From contig JAVSMN010000001.1 of NCBI GenBank assembly GCA_032027205.1, forward strand, positions 1,178,001-1,242,000: 64,000 nt of DNA. Direction: 5' to 3'. The notes beneath the pieces were generated by a model that saw nothing but the letters and a program-made list of their open reading frames with translations, had not been told where the DNA came from and did no database searches. The position numbers and the translations under genes were made by a program. Shown piece after piece: positions 8,673-17,167 of the stretch; position 1 is the stretch's first letter; every line of letters begins with the position of its first letter. This stretch comes from Zeimonas sp032027205 (GTDB lineage Bacteria > Pseudomonadota > Gammaproteobacteria > Burkholderiales > Burkholderiaceae_E).

Positions 8673-9083
8673 ATGAGCGACGAATCCCGCAGCCCGGTCC
8701 AGGGGCCTGTCGTCGAGGAGCAGATCGAGTTCACGCTCGTGGAGTTGTCTCGCGCGGTCGGCGCCGACGAGGAGCAGATCGCGGCGTTGATCGTCGAGGG
8801 GGTGATCGAGCCGCTTGCCTCGGTCGGAGCCGGGGAGCCGGCCGCCACGGCCGGCAGCGGCGCCGGCGCCGGCGAGCCGCCCCGCTCCCCGCGCACCAAT
8901 CCTTCGGCGCTGCTCGCCGCGCGCGCACAATGGCGCTTCAGCGGTTCGGCGCTTCGCCGCGCGCGACTGGCGACGAGCCTCTCGCGCGACCTCGAAGTGA
9001 ACCCGCCGGGCGTCGCGCTCGCGCTCGACCTGATCGACGAGATCGACGCGCTGCGCGCGATGCTGCATCGAATGGGGCGCTGA
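8673..9083 (+). CDS. cbpM: Chaperone modulator CbpM (MerR-like)
   Basis: The 136-aa protein directly follows cbpA. Residues 15-50 (EFTLVELSRAVGADEEQIAALIVEGVIEP) form the truncated MerR-type helix-turn-helix of CbpM/GapM proteins, and the C-terminal third is a helix (about 100-134) that docks on the J domain. CbpM inhibits CbpA specifically. The Ala/Gly/Pro-rich stretch between about 50 and 75 is longer than in E. coli CbpM and is low-complexity. Confidence 0.85.
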   Translation: MSDESRSPVQGPVVEEQIEFTLVELSRAVGADEEQIAALIVEGVIEPLASVGAGEPAATAGSGAGAGEPPRSPRTNPSALLAARAQWRFSGSALRRARLATSLSRDLEVNPPGVALALDLIDEIDALRAMLHRMGR

Positions 9084-9114
9084 GCCGCGCTGCGGCATCC
9101 GGAGGGATCGTCGC

Positions 9115-10095
9115 ATGAACCTGCTCGCCCGCCTGACGAAGAACCTCGCGCTCGCGATCCCCGTCGCGATGGTGCTCGGCCTGCTCTACGGGCTGATCGC
9201 GCCTTCGGCGTGGCTGCGCACGCTGATCGTGCCGCTCACATTGCTGATGGTCTACCCGATGATGGTCGGACTGCAGCCGCGGCAGTTGCTCGAAGGCGGC
9301 GACCTGCGCGCGCAGTGGATGGCGCAGGCAATCAACTTCGGCGTGATCCCCTTCGTCGCGTTCGCGATCGGACGTTTGTGGTTTGCCGACCAACCGTTCC
9401 TCGCGCTCGGCCTGCTGCTCGCCTCGCTGCTGCCGACCAGCGGCATGACGATCGCGTGGACCGGCTTCGCCCAGGGCAACGTTCCAGCAGCGATCAAGAT
9501 GACAGTGGTGGGACTGATCCTCGGGTCGCTCGCCACGCCCTTCTATCTGCAGTGGCTGATGGGCGCGGTGGTACCGGTCGATCTCGTCGCGGTGTTCCTG
9601 CAGATCGCGCTCGTCGTGCTGCTGCCGATGCTGCTGGGCCAACTCACGCGCGAGTGGCTCGTGCGTCGCCACGGACGCGAGGCGTTCCGCAAGGAATGGG
9701 CGCCGCGCTTCCCGCCGCTATCGACGATCGGCGTGCTCGGCATCGTCTTCGTCGCGCTGGCGCTGAAGGGCGGCGATCTCGTCGCGCGCCCGGCGCTGCT
9801 GATCGACGTGCTGGTGCCGCTGGTAGCGCTCTACACGTTCAATTACGCACTGGGGATTCTCGTCGGACGGCTGGCGCTGCCGCGCGGCGACGCGATCGCG
9901 CTGGTGTACGGGACGGTGATGCGCAACCTGTCCATTGCGCTCGCGCTGGCGATGAACGCGTTCGGCGCGGGGGGTGTGGATGCGGCGCTGCTGATCGCGG
10001 TGGCGTATGTCGTGCAGGTGCAGTCGGCGGCGTGGTCGGTGCGGCTGGCGGGGGTGTTCCCGGCGAAGCCGGCAGTTCCTTCGGCGGGGCGCTGA
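9115..10095 (+). CDS. Bile-acid/arsenite-family (BART) transporter
   Basis: The 326-aa protein has about ten hydrophobic segments and resembles proteins annotated as arsenic resistance or bile acid:sodium symporters. The segment near residue 105 reads LLPTSGMTIAWTGFAQGN. The equivalent part of true ACR3 arsenite pumps carries an essential Cys (PCT), which is Thr/Ser here. No arsR or arsC is nearby. It lies 31 bp after cbpM and may be co-transcribed. The substrate is unknown; an organic anion is as likely as arsenite. Confidence 0.8.
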   Translation: MNLLARLTKNLALAIPVAMVLGLLYGLIAPSAWLRTLIVPLTLLMVYPMMVGLQPRQLLEGGDLRAQWMAQAINFGVIPFVAFAIGRLWFADQPFLALGLLLASLLPTSGMTIAWTGFAQGNVPAAIKMTVVGLILGSLATPFYLQWLMGAVVPVDLVAVFLQIALVVLLPMLLGQLTREWLVRRHGREAFRKEWAPRFPPLSTIGVLGIVFVALALKGGDLVARPALLIDVLVPLVALYTFNYALGILVGRLALPRGDAIALVYGTVMRNLSIALALAMNAFGAGGVDAALLIAVAYVVQVQSAAWSVRLAGVFPAKPAVPSAGR

Positions 10096-10206
10096 GGGAG
10101 CTGGCAAAGGCGCGGGTCGTCGGGTCGCAGCCGGCGACGGCCGTGCGCTCGGTCAGCGGCGCGCGTTTGCCTTTGCCCCGCGGCGCCCCTGCTGCGGCGG
10201 CCGAGC

Positions 10207-11049
10207 CTAGCCGCGCCCTCTCCACCTCGTAAACCGGGCCTCGGCCAGCGAAATGAGTCGTTCGCCCACCGTCCCGATCACGGCGAGGACCACGAGTACG
10301 GCGAAGACACCGGCAACATTGAGTTGGAACTGCATCTGAATGATCGCGTGCCCGAGGCCCGCGGAACTGGCGAGGAACTCGCCGACGATCGCGCCCAGCA
10401 GCGCGAAGACGAAGCCCACCTTCAGGCCCGAGAAGAACATCGGCAGAAAGGCGCGCAGCTTAAGGCGCAGGAAGACTTCGAACCGGCTCGCGTGCAGGGT
10501 CTTGAACAGGTCGGCTGCGTCGCGCTCATACGACGCGAAGCCGCTCATGCTGTTCACCAGCAGCGGAAAGAAGGCGACCAACGCGCTCAGCACGATCTTC
10601 GACTCGATCCCGAGCCCGACCCAGATCAGGATCAGGGGTGCCACCGCCATCTTGGGAATCGACTGGAATACCACCAGCGCCGGGTACACGAGCCTGCGCA
10701 CCAAGGGGAACTCCTCGATCAACGCCGCCAGCGAAACGCCGAGCACGATGGCGATCGCCAGGCCCGCGAGCATTTCGGACAGCGTGACGTAGAGGTCGAA
10801 GCCCAAACCCTCGTTCGCGAAGCCGCTCCACAAGGCTGCGACGATTTGGGTCGGCGTTGGAAGAACGTACTTCGGGATGTCCGCCAGCGGAACGGTGATC
10901 TGCCAGAGCAGGATGATCCCGGCGTAGACGGCGACGAAGACCCCGATGTTGCCGAGGCTGCGCATGCGCCGCCGGCCGCTGGATCGGGCCACGGCCGGGG
11001 AAACGGGTGCCTGCTCGTTGCTCGGCAGAGCGCCGCTCGAATTGCTCAT
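10207..11049 (-). CDS. ABC transporter permease (NitT/TauT, SsuC-like)
   Basis: The 280-aa inner-membrane protein has six predicted TM segments, and the EAA loop region lies around FKTLHASRFEVFLRLKLRAFLP. It matches SsuC/TauC/NrtB permeases. The open frame continues upstream through the ATPase gene in another frame; the real start at 11049 follows a good AGAGG. It is the last gene of a five-gene minus-strand cluster (flavoprotein, two binding proteins, ATPase, permease) and makes the channel for that importer. Confidence 0.9.
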   Translation of the reverse strand: MSNSSGALPSNEQAPVSPAVARSSGRRRMRSLGNIGVFVAVYAGIILLWQITVPLADIPKYVLPTPTQIVAALWSGFANEGLGFDLYVTLSEMLAGLAIAIVLGVSLAALIEEFPLVRRLVYPALVVFQSIPKMAVAPLILIWVGLGIESKIVLSALVAFFPLLVNSMSGFASYERDAADLFKTLHASRFEVFLRLKLRAFLPMFFSGLKVGFVFALLGAIVGEFLASSAGLGHAIIQMQFQLNVAGVFAVLVVLAVIGTVGERLISLAEARFTRWRGRG

Positions 11050-11120
11050 TACCTCTCTTCCTTGCGCCGTCCCGTCGGGATGCATGACGACGATGGTTGC
11101 CTTGCCGCCAGCGCAGGACT

Positions 11121-11939
11121 TCAATGAACCACACCAAGCGCGTCCTCGATCTGTCGCACGAGCCCGAGGTACGGCTCCGCAGTGGCGACCCGCGGCCGCG
11201 GAAGGTCGATGCGCAACTCCTGGACAATTCGCCCGGGCCGCTCCGACATGACGATCACGCGATCGGCAAGGATCAGCGCCTCCTGGATGCTGTGTGTGAT
11301 CAGCACGATCGTCTTGCCCGCCCTTTGCCAGATGTTGACCAGTTCGAAATTCATGTTCTGCCGCGTAAGTGCGTCGAGCGCGCCGAAGGGCTCGTCCATC
11401 ATCAGGATCGCCGGGTCGCGCGCAAGGGCACGGGCGATCGACGCGCGCTGCTGCATGCCGCCGGACAACTCGTACGGATAGGCGGTGCCGAATCCGGTCA
11501 GACCCACCAGGTCGAGCAACACGCGAACGCGCTCCTCCACCTGAGTCGCCGAGCATCTTCGGTCGTAGCCGCCGATTCGCAGCGGAAGTGCGATGTTCGC
11601 GGCGACGGTCAGCCACGGCAGGAGGACCGCTCGCTGGAACACCATGGCAATGTCCCGGTGGACGCCGGTCGTGCTCTCCCCGGAGATCGTGATCGAGCCG
11701 TCGGTGAGGGATTCGAGTCCTGCCAGGCAACGCAGCATGGTCGTCTTTCCGCACCCGCTCGGCCCGAGGACACAGACGAACTCGCCCGGTTGCACCGATA
11801 GGTCGACGCCGGAAAACGCCGTGACGCTCGTTCCGTCCTCCTTCGTGAACACCTTCCGGCCGGATTGCATCTCGACGGCCGACCGGTCGGTGCGAACATC
11901 GTGCTGGACTGCAAGAGACTCTGCTGTCATGAGCTGCAT
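11121..11939 (-). CDS. ABC transporter ATP-binding protein (NitT/TauT, SsuB-like)
   Basis: The 272-aa ATPase has Walker A GPSGCGKTT (about residues 59-67), signature ELSGGMQQRASIARAL, Walker B ILMMDEPF and the switch His in ITHSIQEA. This layout is typical of SsuB/TauB, including the VFQRAVLLPWLTV Q-loop region. A start three codons in (MTAESLA) is also possible. The permease starts 71 bp downstream. It energises uptake of the ligand delivered by the tandem binding proteins. Confidence 0.92.
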   Translation of the reverse strand: MQLMTAESLAVQHDVRTDRSAVEMQSGRKVFTKEDGTSVTAFSGVDLSVQPGEFVCVLGPSGCGKTTMLRCLAGLESLTDGSITISGESTTGVHRDIAMVFQRAVLLPWLTVAANIALPLRIGGYDRRCSATQVEERVRVLLDLVGLTGFGTAYPYELSGGMQQRASIARALARDPAILMMDEPFGALDALTRQNMNFELVNIWQRAGKTIVLITHSIQEALILADRVIVMSERPGRIVQELRIDLPRPRVATAEPYLGLVRQIEDALGVVH

Positions 11940-12010
11940 ATATCAAAACGCGAGGCCGTCACGCGTGCGCGGCGTGACGGCGTCGTCGAATGCTCCTTTC
12001 GCGGATCGGC

Positions 12011-13132
12011 TCAGCGCCTTGCACCGATCGATTCGACCCGGTTGGCGCTGTCGACGAACTCGCTCGTGTAGTAGCGCGACGCTGGGTCGACCTTCCTGAT
12101 CACGCCCGCTCGGTTCATGACCTGCGCGGTTGCGGCGACGTTCTCCTCCGAAACCAGGCCGTACGGCTCGCTGTAGGTGGCGAGCGTCTTCACCAGCGCG
12201 TCGACGGCGAGTTCGCCGGGTCGCTCGCCCGCCGGCCGAGTCTGCGGGTAGAGCGCGAAGTGATCCTCGACAGCGGCCTGTGGATTCTTCTTCGAGAACG
12301 CGATCCCGTCGACGATTCCCCTCAGAAAACCCGCCACCAGTTTCGGGTCACTGTCGATGAGCGCCGTCCGGGTCCAGATACCCGGGGACGCGAAGGCCGT
12401 GCGGAGAAAGAGCGGATCCTCGTTGAACCGACGAAAGCGCACGTCGGTGGTCGCCTCGATCGTGTTGTACGCACCCTGGTACCCGAAATAGACATCGACC
12501 TGTCCCGTCTTCAGCGCATTGATCGCCGGTGCGCCGGTGCCGATCGTGACGACCGAGGCCAGGTCGTCCTTCGTGAGTCCGTATTCGTGCAGGACTGCAT
12601 CGAGCATGATGACGGCGCTGCCGGCGGGCGTGAAGAGCCCGACCTTCTTGCCCTTCAGCTCGCCGAGCGACTTCATGCCGCTGCTTTCGAGCACGGCCGG
12701 ATAGAAGACGTTGTGCCGGTAGCTCGCGGCGATCGCCTTGATCGGAGCGCCGTTCTCCACGAGCGGCATGCCGCTGCCCGACCCGGCAATCAGGAAGTCC
12801 AGCCTTCCCTGCGCGAGCAACTGGAACGCGGGGCCGGTGTCGAGAGACTGGATGTCGACATCCAGCCCCTGGCGCTCCCATAACCCTTCCTTCTTCGGCA
12901 CCGACGTGTGGGCTGCGCCGTCGGGGCCGATCACGCGCACGCCGTAGGCCAGACGCACCTTGCGAAGCGGGTGGTCGGCGTTCGCCCCGGTCGTCGTCTC
13001 GTTCGCCGCGACGAGGACCGGGGAAGCCGAATGCGCCTGCGCCACCGATGCAGTGACGAAAGCCGCCAGGAGGAACGGTGCGAGCCAAGCGAACGGGGAC
13101 GCGAAGCGTCGTGCAAGTGAGCCGGGAATCAT
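12011..13132 (-). CDS. ABC transporter substrate-binding protein, copy 1 of a tandem pair (NMT1/SsuA type)
   Basis: The 373-aa protein has a signal peptide (about residues 1-32) and a periplasmic binding-protein type 2 fold of the NMT1/THI5/SsuA class. Landmarks are DFLIAGSGSGMPLVENGAPIKAIA, GKKVGLFTPAGSAVIMLDAVL and VDVYFGYQGAYNTIE. It delivers ligand to the adjacent ATPase and permease. The neighbouring upstream gene is a near copy of the same length; most differences lie in the signal peptide, around residues 245-275 and at the C-terminus. The ligand is not predictable; sulfonates, nitrate, pyrimidines and aromatic acids are all used by this class. Confidence 0.88.
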   Translation of the reverse strand: MIPGSLARRFASPFAWLAPFLLAAFVTASVAQAHSASPVLVAANETTTGANADHPLRKVRLAYGVRVIGPDGAAHTSVPKKEGLWERQGLDVDIQSLDTGPAFQLLAQGRLDFLIAGSGSGMPLVENGAPIKAIAASYRHNVFYPAVLESSGMKSLGELKGKKVGLFTPAGSAVIMLDAVLHEYGLTKDDLASVVTIGTGAPAINALKTGQVDVYFGYQGAYNTIEATTDVRFRRFNEDPLFLRTAFASPGIWTRTALIDSDPKLVAGFLRGIVDGIAFSKKNPQAAVEDHFALYPQTRPAGERPGELAVDALVKTLATYSEPYGLVSEENVAATAQVMNRAGVIRKVDPASRYYTSEFVDSANRVESIGARR

Positions 13133-13170
13133 GAAAACGTGTCTCCTCTTGGACTTGTGTAATACGTCGA

Positions 13171-14292
13171 CTACTTTCCGCCGTGCCCGTCGACGCGATT
13201 GGCGCTCTCGATGAATTCGCTCGTGTAATAACGCGAGGCCGGCTCGACCTTCTTGATCACACCCGCGCGGTTCATCACCTGCGCGGTCGCGGTGACGTTC
13301 TCCTCCGAAACCAGGCCGTACGGATCGCTGAACGTCGCGAGGTTCTTCACCAGCGCGTCGACGGCAAGTTCCTTGGATCGCTCGCCGGCCGGCCGCGTCT
13401 GCGGATAGAGCGCGAAGTGATCCTCGACCGCAGCCTCCGGGTTCTTCTTCGAGAACGCGATTCCGGCGGTGATTCCCCTCAGGAAATCCGCCACCATCTT
13501 CGGCTCTTTCTCGATCAACACCGTTCGCGTCCAGACGCCAGGGGACGCGAAGGCGGTCCGGAGAAAGAGCGGGTCCTCGTTGAACCGACGAAAGCGCACG
13601 TCGGTGGTCGCCTCGATCGTGTTGTACGCACCCTGGTACCCGAAATAGACATCGACCTGTCCGGTCTTCAAGGCGTTGATCGCCGGGGCTCCGGTACCGA
13701 TCGTGACGACCGCGGCCAGGTCGTCCTTCGTGAGTCCGTATTCGTGCAGGACTGCATCGAGCATGATGACGGCGCTGCCGGCCGGCGTGAAGAGTCCGAC
13801 CTTCTTGCCCTTCAATTCACGAAGCGACTTCATGCCGCTGCTTTCGAGAACTGCAGGGTAAAAGATATTGAGCTTGTAGCTGGCGGCGATCGCCTTGATG
13901 AGAGCGCCGTTCTCCACAAGCGGCATGCCGCTGCCGGAACCTGCAATGAGGAAGTCCAGCTTGTCCTGTGCCAGCAACTGGAACGCAGGGCCGGTGTCGA
14001 GGGACTGGATGTCGACGTCCAGACCCTCGCGCTCCCAGAACCCCTCCTTCTTCGGCGCCGAAGTGTAGGCCGCGGCGTCCGGGCCGATCACGCGCACGCC
14101 GTACGCGAGGCGCACCTTGCGAAGCGGGCGATCGGAGCTCGCTCCGGTCGACGTCGCCCCGTTCGCGGCGACGAGAACCGACGAACCCGGCTGCGCCTGC
14201 GCCGTCGCCGCCACCGCGAACGCGCTCACCAGGAAGAATGCGAGCCACGCAAGCGGGGACGCGATGCGACGCGCGATCGAGTCGAAAATCAT
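13171..14292 (-). CDS. ABC transporter substrate-binding protein, copy 2 of a tandem pair (NMT1/SsuA type)
   Basis: The 373-aa paralogue is of equal length and the same fold as the downstream copy, 38 bp away. Both have a similar AGAGGAGAC ribosome-binding region. The central part is almost identical to copy 1 at the DNA level: around 13574-13650 it differs only at isolated bases. The signal peptide and the last residues differ more. Single-residue gains and losses at each end keep the total length the same. This suggests recent duplication or ongoing gene conversion, possibly to broaden ligand range or raise dosage. It is co-directional with the FAD oxidoreductase upstream. Confidence 0.88.
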   Translation of the reverse strand: MIFDSIARRIASPLAWLAFFLVSAFAVAATAQAQPGSSVLVAANGATSTGASSDRPLRKVRLAYGVRVIGPDAAAYTSAPKKEGFWEREGLDVDIQSLDTGPAFQLLAQDKLDFLIAGSGSGMPLVENGALIKAIAASYKLNIFYPAVLESSGMKSLRELKGKKVGLFTPAGSAVIMLDAVLHEYGLTKDDLAAVVTIGTGAPAINALKTGQVDVYFGYQGAYNTIEATTDVRFRRFNEDPLFLRTAFASPGVWTRTVLIEKEPKMVADFLRGITAGIAFSKKNPEAAVEDHFALYPQTRPAGERSKELAVDALVKNLATFSDPYGLVSEENVTATAQVMNRAGVIKKVEPASRYYTSEFIESANRVDGHGGK

Positions 14293-14400
14293 GGAAGGCT
14301 GTCTCCTCTTTTACCTGTTTGTGATTCGAAAGTGCGAGTGGCTGCAGCAGGCGGCTCCGGGGGATGCGGATGCAGCATCGGTTGAGCGCGCTTCCGTTAA

Positions 14401-15810
14401 TCAGAACATCGGCGTACTCCATCGGTACTGCTTCGGCTTGATGCCCTGCCGGATCGACTCCGCCGCGGCGAAGCCGGCGATCTCCCCGGTCTGCGTGCAC
14501 CACGGGAAATTGCGCATGACCATGAAGATCGTCTCGAACGTGAAGGAAAGCGAGGCGCCGGTCAACAGGAGGTTGTCGATCGTCCTGGGCAGGAAGCAGC
14601 GGTACGGCACTTCGAAGGTGTATTTACGGTAGGCGTCCCAGAAGAATGTCTTCGTCATGGGCGCCGTCACCGCATCGGAAAACCGCCGCTGCTCTCGGGC
14701 ATCGTCAATCGAGAAGACGTACTCGCCAAGCGGGTGCCGACCGTCGCGAACCCCGGGATACCGCCCCACGTGCGTGATGAATGCATTCTCGAATCCCGGC
14801 ACGTACTTCCGCAGGAACATCGCCTCGGCATCGATCAGCCGACGCAGGTCGCGCCTGCCGCGCGAAGCGTGCTCGCCGTCGTCATCCATATGCAGCGCCC
14901 ACTCGTACGGCACGTTCTGCCAGAGGATGAAGGTGCCGGGGCCCTGGATCGGGCTCATGTCGACGGTAGGATGGCCGATGTACTGCTTGCCGTAGACGCC
15001 CTCGCATTCCAGGCGCGGACGATACAGGTCGTCGGGTATGTCGCCTGCAACACGAGCGCGGGCAATGAGCCGCGCCAGCGTCGCATCGTCCTCGCGCTGC
15101 TGGTACGCCCAGGTGCGGGAGAAGTCGACGCCGCTCATGATCCACAGCAGCCCTCCCGGGATCGGCCTGCTCTGCCCGTCCTGGGGCACCGTGTCCGGCT
15201 GGCGCCCGCCACCCCTCACGAAGGGCGCTCCCGCGCGCGCCACGACCTCCGACGTTCCGCTGCCGTCGACGAAGATCCGACCGCTGATCGCCTCGCGACC
15301 CGACGCCGTCTCGATGATCGCCTCGCGAATCGACCGCTGCTCCCCATGCTGGTCGAGCGTCAGGTCGACGAAGCTCGCGCCGTAGCACACGCGCACGCCC
15401 GCTTCCTCGAGCATGCGGCTCATGATGTTGCCGGCGGCGTCTGGATTGAACGAGCTCCTGCTGAAGGCGCTGCCCGGCGGCAGGTACCAGTCGTAGTGGG
15501 AAAGAGGATTGCCCGCCCACCCGGGCAGTTCCTTCTCGGTCGCGGTGTAAATCGCGCCTTCCCGGTCGAAGCGCTCCATCAGTTCCGTGTGGATGCCGCC
15601 CACGCCCTTGTTGGCGGCGCCCTGAAGCCCGGAAGTGTGCACGCCGCCGGGCATGTCGTACTTCTCCACGACGACGACCGATGCGCCTTCGCGCGCCGCG
15701 CGAAGCGCCGCCGCGAAACCACCCGGCCCCGCGCCGATCACGATGACATCGGCTTCCATCACGACGGGGATCGACCCCGTTCGGGTAGACGCACTCGACG
15801 AACTGGACAT
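14401..15810 (-). CDS. FAD-dependent oxidoreductase (FAD_oxidored family)
   Basis: The 469-aa flavoprotein starts with a Ser/Thr-rich tail, then a Rossmann FAD-binding motif at about residues 21-40 (DVIVIGAGPGGFAAALRAA). A second FAD contact, IFVDGSGTSEVVARAG, and the C-terminal DNLLLTGASLSFTF segment follow. This resembles the FAD_oxidored group, whose members often have unassigned substrates. It heads the ABC importer cluster and is divergent from the IclR regulator, so it probably oxidises the imported compound or a derivative. No heme or Fe-S motif is visible. The reaction remains unknown. Confidence 0.85.
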   Translation of the reverse strand: MSSSSSASTRTGSIPVVMEADVIVIGAGPGGFAAALRAAREGASVVVVEKYDMPGGVHTSGLQGAANKGVGGIHTELMERFDREGAIYTATEKELPGWAGNPLSHYDWYLPPGSAFSRSSFNPDAAGNIMSRMLEEAGVRVCYGASFVDLTLDQHGEQRSIREAIIETASGREAISGRIFVDGSGTSEVVARAGAPFVRGGGRQPDTVPQDGQSRPIPGGLLWIMSGVDFSRTWAYQQREDDATLARLIARARVAGDIPDDLYRPRLECEGVYGKQYIGHPTVDMSPIQGPGTFILWQNVPYEWALHMDDDGEHASRGRRDLRRLIDAEAMFLRKYVPGFENAFITHVGRYPGVRDGRHPLGEYVFSIDDAREQRRFSDAVTAPMTKTFFWDAYRKYTFEVPYRCFLPRTIDNLLLTGASLSFTFETIFMVMRNFPWCTQTGEIAGFAAAESIRQGIKPKQYRWSTPMF

Positions 15811-15895
15811 TGCACTTGCCTGGAATCCCTGTTACCGACCCGGTCGCCGCCCAAGTGCCTGGGCGCCGCACCGCCGTCGCAACAGGGCAGGATAG

Positions 15896-15914
15896 GCGCG
15901 CGACGTTCGCGCGC
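15896..15914. promoter_or_regulatory. Palindrome upstream of the IclR gene, candidate operator
   Basis: Two perfect 8-bp arms (GCGCGCGA and TCGCGCGC) flank a 3-nt centre, ending 11 bp before the IclR start codon. The position would suit autoregulation and control of the divergent FAD-oxidoreductase/ABC operon. A longer spaced inverted repeat (GCACTTG at 15812-15818, CAAGTGC at 15852-15858) lies in the same gap. GC-rich palindromes arise easily here, so this is tentative. Confidence 0.35.
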
Positions 15915-15925
15915 GGAAGAGGAAA

Positions 15926-16786
15926 ATGGAACAATTCCACCAGGTGGAGGATCGGGTCGTGGGGAGCGCCAAGACGGTTCGGGCAGTCGAGCGGGCGTTT
16001 CTCGTCCTGCGCGTGCTCGAGGACGCACCGCAGGGTTCGACGCTCGTGGAACTGGAAGAGGCCACGAAGCTCCCCGGGCCGACGCTGCTGCGGCTGCTTG
16101 CGACCCTGGAAAGCCTGCAGGCCGTGCGCCGGGGCTTGTACGATCGGCGCTGGAGAAACAGCGTTCGTCTGCGCAGCCTCACGCGGGGCGTGGGCGCGAT
16201 CGAGCGGTTTGCCGAGATCGCGGCAATCAGGCTGGACGAGTTGTGCTCGCTCGTGCGCTGGCCCTCGGACGTTGCGGTGCACTTCGGCAACGACGATTTC
16301 ATGACGGTGCTCGAGAGCACGCTGCGTCGCTCGCCGTTCTACGTTCGCCGCGTGAAACCGGGCCGGGTCAACCTGCTGATGTCGGCCGTGGGAACTGCCT
16401 ATCTGGCACATCTGCCAGCATCGCAGCGCCGTTCGCTCGTGCGTGCCGCCCGAGCGGGAAGCGACATCCACAACCATTCCGCCGTCGCAGCAGGAGATCT
16501 ATCGAAGCGGCTCGTGCGGATACGCACAGTTGGATATTCGACCCGTCACCGGCTTTTTCTGGGCGGCAAGTACAACGAACCGGCCGTCGACGACAGGACG
16601 AATTCGATTGCAGTGCCGATCCTGAGCGAGGGGAACGTCTACGGCGCCGTGAACATCAACTGGAACCGCCACTCGAGCAGCGAGGAGGAAATGGCATCGC
16701 GACACCTCGAACAGTTACGCCACGTTGCAGAGAGAATCGGCAACGAGGCTCGGGATCTCGGGGTGTTCGCGGAGTGGCCCACGTAG
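15926..16786 (+). CDS. IclR-family transcriptional regulator
   Basis: The 286-aa protein has an N-terminal winged helix-turn-helix (about residues 15-75, with the recognition part TLVELEEATKLPGPTLLRLLATLESL). A C-terminal IclR effector-binding domain (about 90-275) includes the conserved MSAVGTAYLAHLP segment. It sits alone on the plus strand, divergent from the FAD-oxidoreductase/ABC importer operon, the typical place for a local regulator. The effector is presumably the imported compound. Confidence 0.92.
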   Translation: MEQFHQVEDRVVGSAKTVRAVERAFLVLRVLEDAPQGSTLVELEEATKLPGPTLLRLLATLESLQAVRRGLYDRRWRNSVRLRSLTRGVGAIERFAEIAAIRLDELCSLVRWPSDVAVHFGNDDFMTVLESTLRRSPFYVRRVKPGRVNLLMSAVGTAYLAHLPASQRRSLVRAARAGSDIHNHSAVAAGDLSKRLVRIRTVGYSTRHRLFLGGKYNEPAVDDRTNSIAVPILSEGNVYGAVNINWNRHSSSEEEMASRHLEQLRHVAERIGNEARDLGVFAEWPT

Positions 16787-17167
16787 AGAGTTCAATAGCA
16801 GCGAATCCCTTCACGCCGAACCGATCGCGCTCCCTTTACACTCCTCCATCCTCGCTTCCCGACAGTCAACGTCGGGGGCTGGGCACGAAGGCGGCGAGGA
16901 GCGTGCGATGACCTCGCAGAGGAACAGTCCCGGGGGCTGACCCCTTGTCGCCGTGGGCGCCGCGGCCCGAGGACGTGATGCTCGCCGAAAACAGCCGCGT
17001 GATCCGCCACGCGTTAGGCTGCGGGATGCCCCGGCGCGGCTGACTTCCCCAAGCAGGGGACGGGCGTCCCAGGATGCGCGGAGAACGGCGGCATTCCTTT
17101 CACCCGCCCCCCCCCGGATGCAGGCGTCGGCTACAAGCGGTCGCTGACACGCCACTGCCGCCGTCCG
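16787..17167. other. Convergent intergenic region with a poly-C run
   Basis: These 381 bp separate the 3' ends of the IclR gene and the ABC exporter. No coding frame is convincing. Nine consecutive C residues occur at 17107-17115, just past the exporter's stop codon. No clear intrinsic terminator was found. Confidence 0.55.

Noticed and set aside
9115..10095. Confident naming of the transporter as an arsenite pump
   Set aside because: The critical Cys segment is absent and no ars genes are nearby.
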